64,000 nucleotides of DNA, taken from assembly GCA_019775845.1 (NCBI GenBank), contig JADQAV010000002.1, positions 1,364,001 to 1,428,000 of the forward strand, written 5' to 3'. The notes beneath the pieces were generated by a model. The model was not told the origin of the DNA, made no database searches, and saw nothing but the letters and a program-made list of their open reading frames with translations. Each line of letters begins with the position of its first letter. Within the stretch, counting starts at the first letter, position 1. Shown here in pieces: positions 23,042 through 34,695 of the stretch. This DNA is from Myrmaecium sp. VS I D KN 1 (Eukaryota; Ascomycota; Dothideomycetes; Valsariales; Valsariaceae). The translations under genes and the position numbers were made by a program.

Positions 23042-25861
23042 ATGGCGCCCTCATCCGCACGGCACTTGCTTTCGCTTCTTCTGCTTGCCTGCTCCGGCAG
23101 TGCCTTTCCCCAACTGAGTATGTCCTAACCGCCGAAGGCGTGACCTCCTGCGTTTCTTTTTTTTCTCATCCAATGTCTTCCAGCCGCTGCCCCGTACGGC
23201 AATGCTTCCCTCCCTACCGCGACCGGGACGGCGCCGTTCCCCATCACTGGGTCGCCCTCATGCTCGGATTCCTGTACCGTCGGCATCCCGGGATATACCT
23301 CCTGGCGCTGGTCGAAACTGAGCTTCACGGAGACTCTCACCGCGGCCACCATCGTTTACGTCGTAGACAAGAAGAAGAACATCACCGAGACCATCACGAA
23401 GACGAATCAACTACCAAGCGGATACAGCACCTTGGACCGTAATGCGAACGGAACCGTCATTACTACCGTCACCCTTAAAGGCACTGCCGGCAACTACACC
23501 ACCGTTCTGTAAGTCATTCGGGCTTCCTGATCTGCTCGTGCCGCTAATGACCCGTGTCCTCACAGTGCATATCCGACCGGCCATGCCGACTACCCTTCCA
23601 CCTATCCTTGGTATGGGACATTGGCTACCACGAACGCGCAAGGAAGCTCCATCTGTTCCACCGCGACAGGCAGCAATGTGGCCACCCTCAAATCTCATCC
23701 GAACATGGACAGCTTCTTGGCCACGTACACAGCCGCTCAGCTCCATACCACCGTAGATCCAACTGACCCTGAAGGCGCCCTCTATAGCTGTGTCCCCGAA
23801 GCAGAAGCGCCCAACGAGTTCTTCTACGTTTCGGCCTTTCCGAGCGAATCTGCATTCAAGAGCTGCGACGTCACTGCGGCGGCTCCCATCGTTGTATTGA
23901 ACGGGGTCCGTTACCTCACCGAGAAATCGACCTCGACCCTGGACGACGATGATTCGTCGTCTTCGGCGTCCGCAAAGCCAGCTTCAACAGGGAAAAAGAC
24001 GACTGCTACACCAACATCTGCCGCTGTAACAACAACCCACGCAGAGACCACTCGGGGAAAGTCTACTACAACTGTCGCTTCGCCAACCTCCACCGTGGTT
24101 GCCGTTCCCGCAACCTCGCAGACCTCGGTGCCTGAGGAGACAAAGCAGTCTTCAGCACACGCAGAGCAGCCTCCGGCAAGCACTGCTGTAAAGCCTGCTT
24201 CGACTTCTCTCGAAAGCGAAACGGCGCCGAGCGACACGACTGCCGTTGACAATGTCAGCTCGGAAAGCACGCTTCAGCCCACACAGGCAATCGAAGACGG
24301 ACACACCGAAGAGACTGCCCAGCCCACTTCGGCTAACGAGGAAACAACCGCGCCTAATGTCCCTACCACCCACGTTGTAAACTCGGGTTCGAAGCCGTCA
24401 TCCGGAGCGTCTACGACCGACGTGGCCATCGTGTCCAGCGACACCACATCTGCTGGTGTAGGCAATGCGCATACCGGCGAGAACGCGGCCACTGAGGCAC
24501 CGGGCTCCCCCTCCGAGTCTGTAATCGCACCCGAATCTTCCGTCCACAGCCCGCAGGCTGTCGGGGCCTCCGCCAGCGGCGCAGATACATCAGCGCCTAG
24601 TGGAAGTGCAAGTGGCCAGCAGGAAGAACAAGCTTCCTCTACCGAGCGGGGATCGCTGGCTGAAGGCACCCATGTTCCTTCCGCAGCTGGGCAACAGCAA
24701 AGCAGCCAGCATACCGAAGCTGCGGGTAGCCTTCCGAGCCAAGACTATATAACCGCTGGCGATTTGCAAAGCGCGACCGTTCCAGTCGTCCTTGCTCCCG
24801 TGTCTACATCGGCGCCGTTGGTCGTCGAATTGCCAGGTACCACGTATACAGCGGAGCTTGGACAGACCACGTACATACCCGCTTCTGCTGCTTCATCGGT
24901 TGGCTCCAGTCCCGCGGAGGAGACGAGTGAAGGAACCCACGCCGGAAGCCCTGCTTCTGCTGCTTCAGCGGTGGGTTCTGCCCCAGCAGAAGGGACGAGC
25001 GAGGGGCCCGATACTGGTAGCCCTGTTTCCGCTGCTTCAGCGGTTGGTTCTACTCCCGCGGAGGGCACGAGTGAGGGAACCCACGCTAGTAGCCTTGCTT
25101 CTGTTGCGGAGGCGTCAGGTACAGGCGCCGGTGCTCAACCCTCGGCAGCAGAAGCATCTGCCGGAACGACCGTAGAGGCTGTCACCGGCGGGTATGCAGC
25201 GTCAGGCGCATCTTCCGTGGCCGTTGTCCTCACCACCGACTCCAGCGGGAGTCCCGTGGTCGTTGTGGGCGGCGAGACCAAGACTGGCGTCTCTGTTCGG
25301 CCTGCCGAAACGGAGGCCGCGGCCGACACCACGGTGGTTGGGGTGGCAGCCGCAGGGACCGGGAGTGAAAGCGGAGGCGGTTCCGCCGCAACCGTTGCTG
25401 TTACTGGTTCGACGGAAGCCACTGGTTCAGGAGCCGCTGCAGATACCGGGAGCGAGAGCGGCGCCGTTGCAACCGCTGTCGTTACTGGTTCAGCCGAGGC
25501 CACCGGTTCCGGGGCTACTGCGGAGGGAGCAGCTTCTACCGGAGTTGGGGCCACCGGTAGCAACGCATCCTCTCTTGGGTTTGGCGAAGCTACTGGTACA
25601 GCAGGAACGGGCCGTGGTGAGACCAGTGGGGCATCGAAAACGACCGCGCAGACCAGCGTGGCATCGACCAAGACCGCAAAGGCCAGCGGAACGGCTGAAA
25701 CCACAGGCGCGGCAGAAGCGACTGGCTCAGGTGCGAGCGCGGCCACGGCCTCCAGCAGCGGCACTGGTGCGCCGGGCTCAGTGGCAGCAGCGTCCTTGTC
25801 CTGGACCGGCGCATGGGAACTACACGTTATGATCCTGTCCGCCATCCTCCTCCTTCTTTAA
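23042..25861 (+). CDS. GPI-anchored Ser/Thr/Ala-rich cell-wall protein with tandem repeats
   Basis: Secreted wall or surface protein. Exons: 23042-23117, 23184-23508, 23566-25861 (introns 66 and 57 bp); 898 residues. Signal peptide at 1-21 (HLLSLLLLACSGSA). A structured N-terminal part of about 280 residues includes CSDSCTVGIPGYTSWRW, a Lys-rich KKKN segment and several cysteines. From about residue 290 it becomes a long Ser/Thr/Ala/Glu-rich stalk expected to be O-mannosylated. In the stalk a unit of about 25 residues, SAASAVGS.PAEGTSEG, is repeated three times (24885-25100), and a looser TGS.EATGSGA unit repeats at 25400-25530. The C-terminus ends with a hydrophobic tail, HVMILSAILLLL, preceded by small residues, a standard GPI-attachment signal. 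I do not recognise a catalytic domain; adhesion or wall structure is inferred from architecture only. Confidence 0.85.
24885..25100 (+). repeat. Three tandem ~75-bp coding repeats in the wall-protein gene
   Basis: Three imperfect in-frame copies of a unit coding for SAAS-[SA]-VGS-x-PAE-x-TSEG. The copies differ mostly by third-base and conservative changes, so the array could expand or contract by recombination, as is common in fungal adhesins. Confidence 0.8.
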
Positions 25862-26349
25862 TCTGATACCCTTGACGGTTCTAGTTTTGTGTGTGTGTGT
25901 GTGTGTGTGTTATTTGATATTGATATCCCTCGTCGTTCCTTCTTCACATGCGTTTGGAGTTCGGGGGACCTTATCTTGAGGGCTGATGCAAGGGGGAAAA
26001 AAAGGGTCACAGTCCTTCTTTTTTCCCCATGATTCGCATTGTTGCTGGATGACATATAATGATAATGAGGGGTTTATGGTTGCTCAGCAAAAAAAACAAT
26101 GATGTCGAAAGAGCAAGGTCTATTATGCGCACGGAAAGGCGTTCTATGTTTTATGATGAATTCCTTGATATATCTCTTCTCTTATCTTCCAGAAGACGAG
26201 GTCGAAACTGGATTATTTACATTACACACTGCATGCACGTAGAATTATAATGATGCTTCCTTCTTACAATAGCACTTCAGACCTCCTTTCGTTATTTTTT
26301 TGTTCTTTATGTTTGACCGCCTTCCATGCCTATCCACTCACTCACCCAA
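25862..26349. other. Convergent intergenic region, wall-protein gene to pectin lyase
   Basis: 3' flanks of two convergent genes, AT-richer than the surroundings. It contains a GT microsatellite (25889-25910). No gene seen. Confidence 0.5.
25889..25910 (+). repeat. (GT)11 microsatellite
   Basis: Eleven uninterrupted GT units 27 bp after the stop codon of the wall-protein gene, likely within its 3' UTR. Confidence 0.95.
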
Positions 26350-28055
26350 TCACTCCTGCACGCACTGCGAGTACCACTCGTTCCACTCCTTGCACGTCAG
26401 GCCGGCGGCGCAGGAGCCCGAGCCCGTCCACCCATCCCCGCCGCACTGGTAGTACTCGGCGATGGTGCCCGAGCTCGAGCTTGAGCTGGATCCGGCACTG
26501 GCGCTGGCGCTCGGAAGGGAAGCAGAAGAAGAAGCGACGATGACGGGTGCCGCGGAGGAAGAGGCGACCTTCACAGGAGCAGCGGAGGTAGGGGTTGCGG
26601 CGACCGGAGAGGCGCTGGAAGCGGCCACGACCACCGCTGAGGAGGCTACAGGGGAAGCAGAGGAAGCGACGACGGCGGGGCTGGACGCTACGACCTCGTT
26701 GACGTTGGCGGCGACGGTGGGGGTGGAGGTGGCGGAGACGGCCGAGGAGGCGGACGACGACGAAGAAGAAGAAGAGAGCTTGCCGACGCCGGCGTTGGCC
26801 ACGACACTCGCGGCCACCGTGTCCGCGTCGGCGGCGGCGACGAGGAGGCTGGTGCCGGCGGCCCCGAAGGCGGTCAGGACGGCGGCGTCGGTGTAGGCGG
26901 GGAAGTCGCCGGAGTCGGTGACGGCGTTGGGGAGGCAGTCGCGGCCGAGGAGGTCGGCGCACTGGGCGGCAGCGTCGTCGTCGGGGACGTTGAAGAGGGC
27001 GCCGCCGGCGGTGGCGGTGTCGGTGGTGATGGGGGTGGTGACGTTGTCGAGGACGTTGCCCTCGATCAGGACGGTGGCGCCGGCGCCGACGTCGAAGGCG
27101 TGCCCGCCCACGTCGGCCCAGTAGTTGTTCACGGCGTGGAAGAGGACGGTGCCGTCGTCGGCGCCGATCTTAGGCGACCGGCCCGAGGTGTGGTGGATGT
27201 AGTTGTTCGCGAAGGTGACCCGGTCGTCCTCGCCGTAGAAGAGCATGGTCCAGTAGTGCTCGTTGTTGCACGAGGCTGACCAGCTCGTCTCCCCGTCCAG
27301 CTCGTTGTTGGTGATGGTCACGTTGCCGGCCGGGTCGTAGCCCGTCACCAGGAACTGCCGGCCGATCAACGAAAACTTGCAGTGGTCGATCCAGATCATG
27401 TCGGTGCCGACGAGGGTGATGGCGTCTCCGCCCCAGATGTACTGCGGGTTCAGCTCCGTGATGTGGATGTTCTGGATGATCACATTCGTCGCTCCGTTGG
27501 CGATCCGTAAGCCCTTGCCGCGGAGCACGCCGCTGGAGCCCACGCCGACGATAGATTTGTTGCTCTTCACGTTGATGCCTTCGATAGCGGCGTTGTCGTA
27601 CGTCACGTTGACCACCGGGTAATCAGAGCTGCACCAGTTGGCAGCGTCGATGGCGTCTTGCCCGCCGTGGCCCGGGCAGGTGTTGGATGCCGGTCGACAA
27701 CCTTCCGCCGTGGTGGTGCCCTCGGAGCCGATGAAGTTGAACTCCTTATCGATCAGGATGACTCTGGGGGTTTACATCTATGAGCGTGACCATCCTTATC
27801 GGAGGCTCTCATGAGAAAGTGCATACCGTGCTTCGTCGTCGGTGAGCCACGATGTAAGTCTGTAAGATTGTGGTCAGTGGATGAGCGATGATCGCAGCAG
27901 CAATCAGCTTACTCAGTGATATCCGAAGGGGCGGCCGGTGTGGCATCACCGCCTCCAGTAACGCCCGTAGCGAATCCGGTAGCGGTGCCGACCACTTGAC
28001 CAAGACTCCGGCCGATCAGGAGGGCCGGAGTGAGAAAAAGAGAGAGCGACGGCAT
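26350..28055 (-). CDS. Pectin lyase (PL1) with C-terminal CBM1 cellulose-binding module
   Basis: Secreted polysaccharide lyase that would cleave methyl-esterified pectin by beta-elimination. Exons (minus): 28055-27913, 27859-27827, 27763-26350; introns 53 and 63 bp; 529 residues. Signal peptide MPSLSLFLTPALLIGRSLG, then the PL1 right-handed beta-helix from about residue 20 to 345. PL1 pectin-lyase marks: NWCSSDYPVVNVTYDNAAI, SIVGVGSSGVLRGKGLRI, IWGGDAITLVGTDMIWIDHC, and HHTSGRSPKIG with the catalytic-region arginine. Absence of an evident calcium-site triad and the sequence type favour pectin lyase over pectate lyase. A Ser/Ala/Val-rich linker of about 125 residues leads to a CBM1 at the end (YYQCGGDGWTGSGSC, LTCKEWNEWYSQC), which tethers the enzyme to cellulose. 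The gene is very GC-rich. Signal-peptide length and linker are typical of plant-degrading fungi. Confidence 0.93.
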
Positions 28056-30372
28056 GTTGATGATCGCCGAAGAAAAGAAGAACGGAGGCAGTCACAGACC
28101 GCTAGATGAAACGAACGCGGAGAGCGAATGAAATCGCAACGGGAAGAAGAAACGAATGTGTAGTCAAAGGGGGAATCGATTCACACGCGACGACCGACGG
28201 GAATGGACATGCGTTCAAACTTATAGGACGGAGCTCCATACAGCCCGACCGGATCAGGATAGTACGGGATAACTGACCCCTGGATGATGGAGGGAAGTGT
28301 GGGCTCACGACCCGGCCGATGGTAGATTTCTAGTTGAAACATGTTTGCCTCGACCTTTACCGAGTATTTAATTACGCGGCAGCCATTCGATGGCACGGAT
28401 GAGACTGTCTGTCCGGCATAAGTTGAGGCGGGCATCAGTATCAGATGGCTAAGGCTGGTGTTTGATCACCCTTCGCTTCCAGAGAAGGAGGTCCGCGATC
28501 CACCGACGAACTGCCGACCCCGGCATCCCTCAGTTCTATTCTTATGTCTGATGATGAACATAGTATAGTATGCTCTCTCTGCGCAATAGCTGTGATCATG
28601 ACATTGGAAACAATCAGGTTGCGGCGCGGAGCACCAACGTAGTCGTTGTGGTAGGGCATGAAATTCCTGTCAATGCTGAGCATGCCAGCTTCATGACAAG
28701 CCGTATGTACCGTACCATGCCTTGTCTGGGTTTGAAGACAGGTTTTGGGCTTCCGCTCCGTCTCCCAGCGTCTCGATTCGTCCAAGGACCGAAAAGAGCA
28801 TTCGCCGAGGCGACCTGAGCCAAGTCTGAGCAATGAACGACACAGCGAGCGCCGGAAATAGGCATATATAGATGCATGTCTCTCGCTTGGGCAAAAAAGA
28901 CTGGAGGATGGAACGAAGGGATACGTCAAGATGAGTTACAATAGTCAAGATACACGGACCAAGATCGGGCGAGAAACCAGCTCTTCGATCCCAGCCCGCG
29001 GCTTGATGACACCTTCGGTCCATGCCAGCACCAGAATGGGAGAGCCCGGAAAGAGCTGGCGAGACCTGCGGAGTAAGACTGCCCCATGGTCCACACCAGA
29101 ATTGACGGGCGTCATCGTAAGACAGAAATTGATATGCTCATCGTGAGGTTGACATCTCTGATCCTCCCAAGACGTTGCCTTCGGTTGCTTTCACCCTCCG
29201 CTCGTCTTCAACTTGCACTGCTCTTTTTGAAAGCCTCGCCGACCTCTCGCTTCCCAAGACTCGGTCATTTTCAGCTCATGCCGACGCTCCTCTGGATGCG
29301 TTTGGGATCCTCTGTTTCTGCCTGCTGGGCTATAATGGGATGCAAGTACGGAGTACTCTACTCTGCATGTCCCTTAGGATGATGACCCGAGCCGCATCGG
29401 CTGGCGGCGCTTCTGGCGTCTCGACCGCCAATGGAGGTTGAGGAGGCACAGCAGATGGAGCGGTGGAATTGTCCATCGGTCGGGCTGATATGACTGCGAC
29501 GGGGACGGATTCGCTGTTGATGAGGTTGGAGGAGAGGAGTAACCTGGAAGGTAAGGACGGGCGTGGAAGCGGTGAAACGACAAGACTGACAGCCGTCCGC
29601 CAATCTCGGCCGCTCGCGTCATGATAGGCCCGCTTTCCGCACTCCCCGCCCAAACACCCTCCCAGCTCCGCTCGCCCCATTCATAGGTGGTCAGGGGGCG
29701 CTTAACGCCTGCTCCTGACACGCCCACGAACCACCTCCACCCTCGGCTATGCTGAGCTCCTGCGACGCCATGGCTGCCCAGGATTCCGCAGTGTGGCAGC
29801 GATATCCATCTTCCTCCCCAGTCGCTGCTCCTTGCTCCTTGCTCCTTGCTCCTACCGCCTGCCTATCGCTGTTCGGCCTCGCCGCCACTCTGCTCGCTAC
29901 ATCCAGTACATACCTCGTAGAATCTGACGGCCAGCATATCGATGGAGATCTTGCTACTTCGTCCTCCACTAGCCTTCCGAGCGAGTCGGGCGCGCAGGCG
30001 CATACTCGACTCGACTAAGGATACATGCAAATATGTGACCGCTCGGTCTCTGTTCTCATGCCGACCCCGTTTTTCCCAGCGGAATGGCAGCGAATGTCAG
30101 TCCGCCACCGTCGGCCGTCCTGGCTGGCCAGGCGCCTGTGAGGCACATCTGCAGCCCTTAGCCTCTCATGCTGAGGGTGATCCTGCAAACCGAGTTTCTG
30201 GAAAAGAGGAGTCAGGCTCATAATACTTAAGAAGAGAGAGACGACGTCCGGATTCCGTCTCCGCCATGAAAAAAGCTCCCACGGCCTTCCGCGGAGCTTC
30301 ACGTTTGTCCCCTCTTCATGTATCTTACGTGAACTCCTTTCATTTTTCCTTGTCTAACATTATATATGTAAT
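28056..30372. other. Intergenic, pectin lyase promoter to aldo-keto reductase
   Basis: 2.3 kb with no gene I can support. A triple CTCCTTG repeat lies at 29827-29853, and GTACGGAGTAC occurs at 29346-29356. Overlapping frames on both strands at 28441-28929 and 29330-30018 show no signature; the minus frame at 29330-29680 is the most coding-like in composition but has no identifiable domain. Confidence 0.4.
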
Positions 30373-31474
30373 ATGGGTTCGATGATGATTGCCGGCAGGC
30401 CGGTGGGCGGGATCGGACTTAATTTGATGGGTAAATAAGCAGCCTTACGTATGGAGCCATGGGCCCGCCACTGATGTGAACCTTGACCTGCCAGACCTCA
30501 CCCGACCATGGGCCCCAACGCCATATCATGAAGCGTTCAGGGCTCTGAAGGCGTCTTTAGACGCCGGGTCCAACCTCTGGATTGGCAGTTGCGCCTACGG
30601 GCGACCCGATAATAATGCTCTCCATCTTCTGGCAGCCTACTTCAGCACGTACCCTGAGGACGCCTCCAAGGTCGTCCTGTATGTCAAGGGAGACTTCGAG
30701 TCACGACGGATCTCCGCGCTCCAGCGATACACCATGGCCGGGCTTCATCGTAGCATCACCGATAGCCTTGCTATCCTCAAAGGGACCAAATCCATCGACG
30801 TCTTCGAGTGTCCCTTCATACCCACATCCCCCGCAGCGCCGACAATTCCGAACATCGAAGAGTCCATTCGAGTCCTGGCCGAGTATGTTGCCTCCGGTCA
30901 GATCGGCAGTATCGCCCTCCGCGACGCTGACACGGAGACCATCTGCCGCGCCCACGCCGTCCACCCCCTCGCAGCCGTCGAGGTCGAGCTCTCCCTGTTC
31001 AGCCCCGCCAGCCTCACCGACGGCGTCGCCTACACCTGCCAAGGTCTCGGCATACCCGTCCTCGCCAGCTGGCCGCTCTTCCACGGCTACGTCTCGGAGA
31101 AGATACGCCGGTTCGGTGGGATCAAGCAGGACGATCTGCGCCGCTTCCTGGCCAAGTACGAGCCCGTCGAGTTCAACGAGAACCTCAAGCTCGTGGAAGC
31201 CCTGGAGAGGATGAGTCGTAGCATGCGATGCTCGATGCCGCAAGTGGCGATCGCTTGGGTGCGGGCTCACGGGGCGCTTCCTACGCCAGCGGCGGCGAGC
31301 GTCGGCGCGGTGAAGGAGTATTGCTGGACGGCCGGACTTGATCACGATGAGCTCGAAGATATCAAGCTAGGGCTGGATCGCGTCCGGGAGGCACTGGCAC
31401 AGTTGAGAGAGCTGCCGGACGAAGTCGAGATTGCGCCAGGCGTTACGCAAGTGAGAGACAAGAACGAAGAGTAA
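30373..31474 (+). CDS. Aldo-keto reductase, pyridoxal-reductase-like
   Basis: Cytosolic NADPH-dependent (beta/alpha)8 oxidoreductase. Exons: 30373-30430 and 30495-31474 with a 64-bp intron (donor GTAAAT, acceptor CTGCCAG); 345 residues. Splicing joins GGIGLNLM to DLTRPWAPTPYHEAF, restoring the standard AKR beginning (P-[IV]-G-x-G-x-x-x-M), which unspliced reading does not give. Three in-frame ATGs lie at 30373, 30382 and 30385; the first was taken. Catalytic-tetrad region: Asp in LDAGSNLWIG, Tyr in CAYGRPDN, Lys in VLYVKGDF. The usual histidine position sits in IDVFECPFIP and appears not to be His, a trait shared with pyridoxal reductases, where this region is often ECARVDP. C-terminal AKR blocks AIAWVRAHGALPTPAAAS and the ending helix are present. 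Substrate unproven; vitamin B6 reductase or xenobiotic carbonyl reductase are both possible. Confidence 0.88.
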
Positions 31475-34400
31475 GTAAGGGCCCCAGCCAACCTTTCATC
31501 CGGACTGTGCATCGGTTCGATGCTACCGTTTGGTCCCGTACTGCTGTGCCAAACATATTCGGCCATCCTCTTCCTCCATACCTTGCTCTTGCTGACCATG
31601 CTCTTGCTCTATATCAGTCTTGCCTCCTTCCCTTTCCTCGCTGATCAACTATTGACGGCCCCGATATCTTCTCACTAATCCATAATTCACGAGACCCCGA
31701 TAACGATGCATAGGCGAACTTGGAGGCGGTAATGGTGCCTCGAAGCATAAGGGTGGCTGCGGATGTCAATAACATTCTTTTCGGCTCCATCACTTGGTGT
31801 AGGCTGGTGGTCGTGTTTGCGTGTATCATGTTTTTGTCGGATAGGTTCAAAGCCTATTCCCCACTTACTACACTTCACCTTTCTTCCCTCCTTCCCTTCA
31901 AACTGTACTTTCTGAGTCTGTGCGAGACACCTTTCAATCGGCTCATTCACCATGAAGTCTGGAATAGAAAGCATTCATAAGATTCGGTGTGTTCCAGTTT
32001 TGAGCTTATGCGGGTTTCGGTCATGGAGCCTCGTTAAATTAAGCAAGATCCATCGTGTACTGTCCAGACCGTCCTATAGGGAACCATAATCGGAGGCTGC
32101 AGATCACGACGGCGCGCATCAGCCCTTTCATTCAGGCAAGACAAGATAGCCACCTGTGTGCATCTATCGGAAACGTCCATCTGATCTCAGAATGTTTCGG
32201 TCTACTGGCCGGACATCCTCGACACAGCAGATAAAGTTAAATGATGTTCCAGAGGGGTGGACCCTCATCTCACGAAAAGCAGTCCCTCCAACCGCGACCG
32301 CGATCACAAACGCCGTTCACAGCGCGGAACGCTCAAGTACCAAACAAACAAGAGAGCAATCAGAGCACAGCAAAACAAACTGTGAGTTGACGTCATTATG
32401 CAGCTTACAGGCGATGCCGTTTAGGGAAGGAAGCGGAAGAGCTGTGACTTGAGTGACCGTTATTCGTATCCGGGAGGTGATGAAGCACGATCACGTCCAT
32501 CCAACTGTCCTCGAGGTAGCGGCCAGGGTGTCTCCGCTGCAGATACCAGCGTCAGTTGTGACATGCTGTCAGCGCTCTGTGCTCGCATGGTAGGTAAAAT
32601 CGCATACAGCCAGAGGAAAGGCAGCTGGCGTAGAATGTCCCAGAGTAAGAGTGTCTCTCGCCGATAACTCCCGTCTCTAGTGGCTGAAAGCGGAGGCTAC
32701 AGGCACTAGAAGGATGGCCAACGACAGACTGAGCCAGGTATCTTCTAACAATAGACCTCCTGTAGGTGTGATGCCATGGGGAACCGCATGCCCGAGAGAA
32801 GCCACAATCCTATGGCAGCTCCGACCAGCTCCATCCGGTACTGCGCCGCCAGTTGACAGGACCATTAAACTGACTGCTCAGGCGCCAGCCAGCCAGTTAG
32901 GCCTCCAGCCAGCATGGCGACAGCGGCGTTTGCGTTAACTCAAAATCCTTTCGCGGTTGTCCTGCCGATCGTGTGTAGGCCCTGCCCGTCGAAGCTGGGG
33001 ATGACCTCGAGTTAGCCGTGCAGCCTAGAGAGGCGGGGAAGCCGACTCCGATGGTCGATTGGTAGAACGATGCAAACGCCTTGATGGGGATTGGTGGCGG
33101 AGAGCCTTGGACGGATTCCTCTTGAGGACGGGAAGCGGGCTGGTCTTTCGAGGGTTGTTGGCTATCTCGTTCGGGTGAAGTTCGGTCGGTCAAGAGAAGA
33201 CGCAAGGCTGAGGAGTGGGAGACATCCATACGATGGGAGAACCGGACTCGCTCATTGTCTTTATCCTGCAGAAGCTTTGGCAAAAGGCGTGGTCAAACTT
33301 ACAATGTGCGACGGTAAGAAGGTACACAGAGGTATGTCTTGTCATAATGGCGGTGCCCAACGGTACTGTATCAGAGAGCTTTTTCTCTTCCTAAAAAAGA
33401 GAGCGGATTAAATCAAGATATATGCTTAAAATATTGGTGAAAACCTAAAGGCATGTTTCACGGAAATTGGGTCAAAAATACCCAAGTGCATGACTTTAAG
33501 CACGAGCTCCGTCTCTTCGGTGTACATAGGAATCGAACGCCTGCAACTCCTAGGTCTTAAGATTCGGTGTAGTGTCGTCACGTCGAAGTGAAATATTTTT
33601 TAGGTATTTCCAGCATCCATGTATGCATGCATAAGCGCCGCGAGCGCATGTTTATAGCTTCAAAGGCCTTGACGCCAATAAACGAGTGGATCTCAGTCTA
33701 TCAGAAGGCATGATTGTTTAAAGTAGAAGTTCGGTCTATGCAGCTTTACATAGAATTATGGGGCTATGTAAGGACTTACTCTGTCGAAACTAGGCTATTA
33801 CCGCATAGATCGATGGAGCATACAGGAAGAAGCAACATATCCGATACGAGGGAGACAGATATGGTTGCTTAGGAGTAGCTGTTTTAATTCCGGTTAAAAA
33901 CAAGTTCTTTCATTGTTTGTGTAGCTAGGACCCGTCTTAAGAATCCCCCCTCTCTGTCCGTCCCAGCAATCAATCTGCTACCAGACCCTCCCCTTCCCCC
34001 TTCTTGATAGGACGGAAGGTGATGGTAGTTTGCCCAAACCACCCGAGTGTTCTTTCTCCTTTTTCCATCTGGTTAGGGGTATTAAAACACGAAACGAAAG
34101 AAGCAAAAAAGAAAAGAGAAGTGGACTTGGACCCCCATGCCCCATTCCCATACGCCCCATCCGAATTGACAATGTGTGTGTGAGAAAGTAGCTGGAAAGG
34201 GAACGATCACCCTAACCCTTCTCTTTTACAGGATCTTGTTTGAATTTTTTTTTCCTTTCTTTGTAGTGTTCTGTGATTCCATTATTCGAAGAAAAGGGTT
34301 ATTTCTCTGCCTCCCGTCCAGGTAGCACCTTCAACAGCAAATAAAGAGGTATAAGTTTGTGACCGTTCTGTGCAGGGTCAAAATAAGAAGTGGGAAACAG

Positions 34401-34695
34401 CAATGACAAATGGAAAAATGGTAGGTGGTAAAAAGACGCTCAGCTTTAGAAACGAAAGAGGATATTGATTCTTCAGGATACAGATCGCTCGCAATGCGGT
34501 AAGGGGAAATTATCGACCACGCTATGACGCTCACATTGAATCTTGATACAGTTTGAAGGGGGAGATGCCGGAGTATTGAGAAGATGTGGATTGTCGGATT
34601 TGAGAGGGTACCTCGAGACCAATGTGGTAGGTAGATCGATATGCAGCAAGGGGAGGTCTGTACGGCAAACTCCCACTTCACTGTACATGCTGCAC
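31475..34695. other. Gene-poor interval, AKR to G1 cyclin
   Basis: 3.2 kb with no supportable gene. The part 33400-34250 is clearly AT-richer than its surroundings and could be a decayed, mutated repeat, but I find no terminal repeats, no reverse-transcriptase or transposase remnants. The last few hundred bases are the cyclin 3' flank. Confidence 0.4.

Noticed and set aside
28441-28929. 162-codon minus frame in the pectin lyase-AKR interval
   Set aside because: No domain, no coding-type composition, conflicting frames on the other strand.
33500-33580. tRNA-like 3' half on the minus strand (CTTAAGA loop, GTTCGATTCC box)
   Set aside because: The anticodon and T stems do not pair and no acceptor stem can be drawn; at most a degraded relic.
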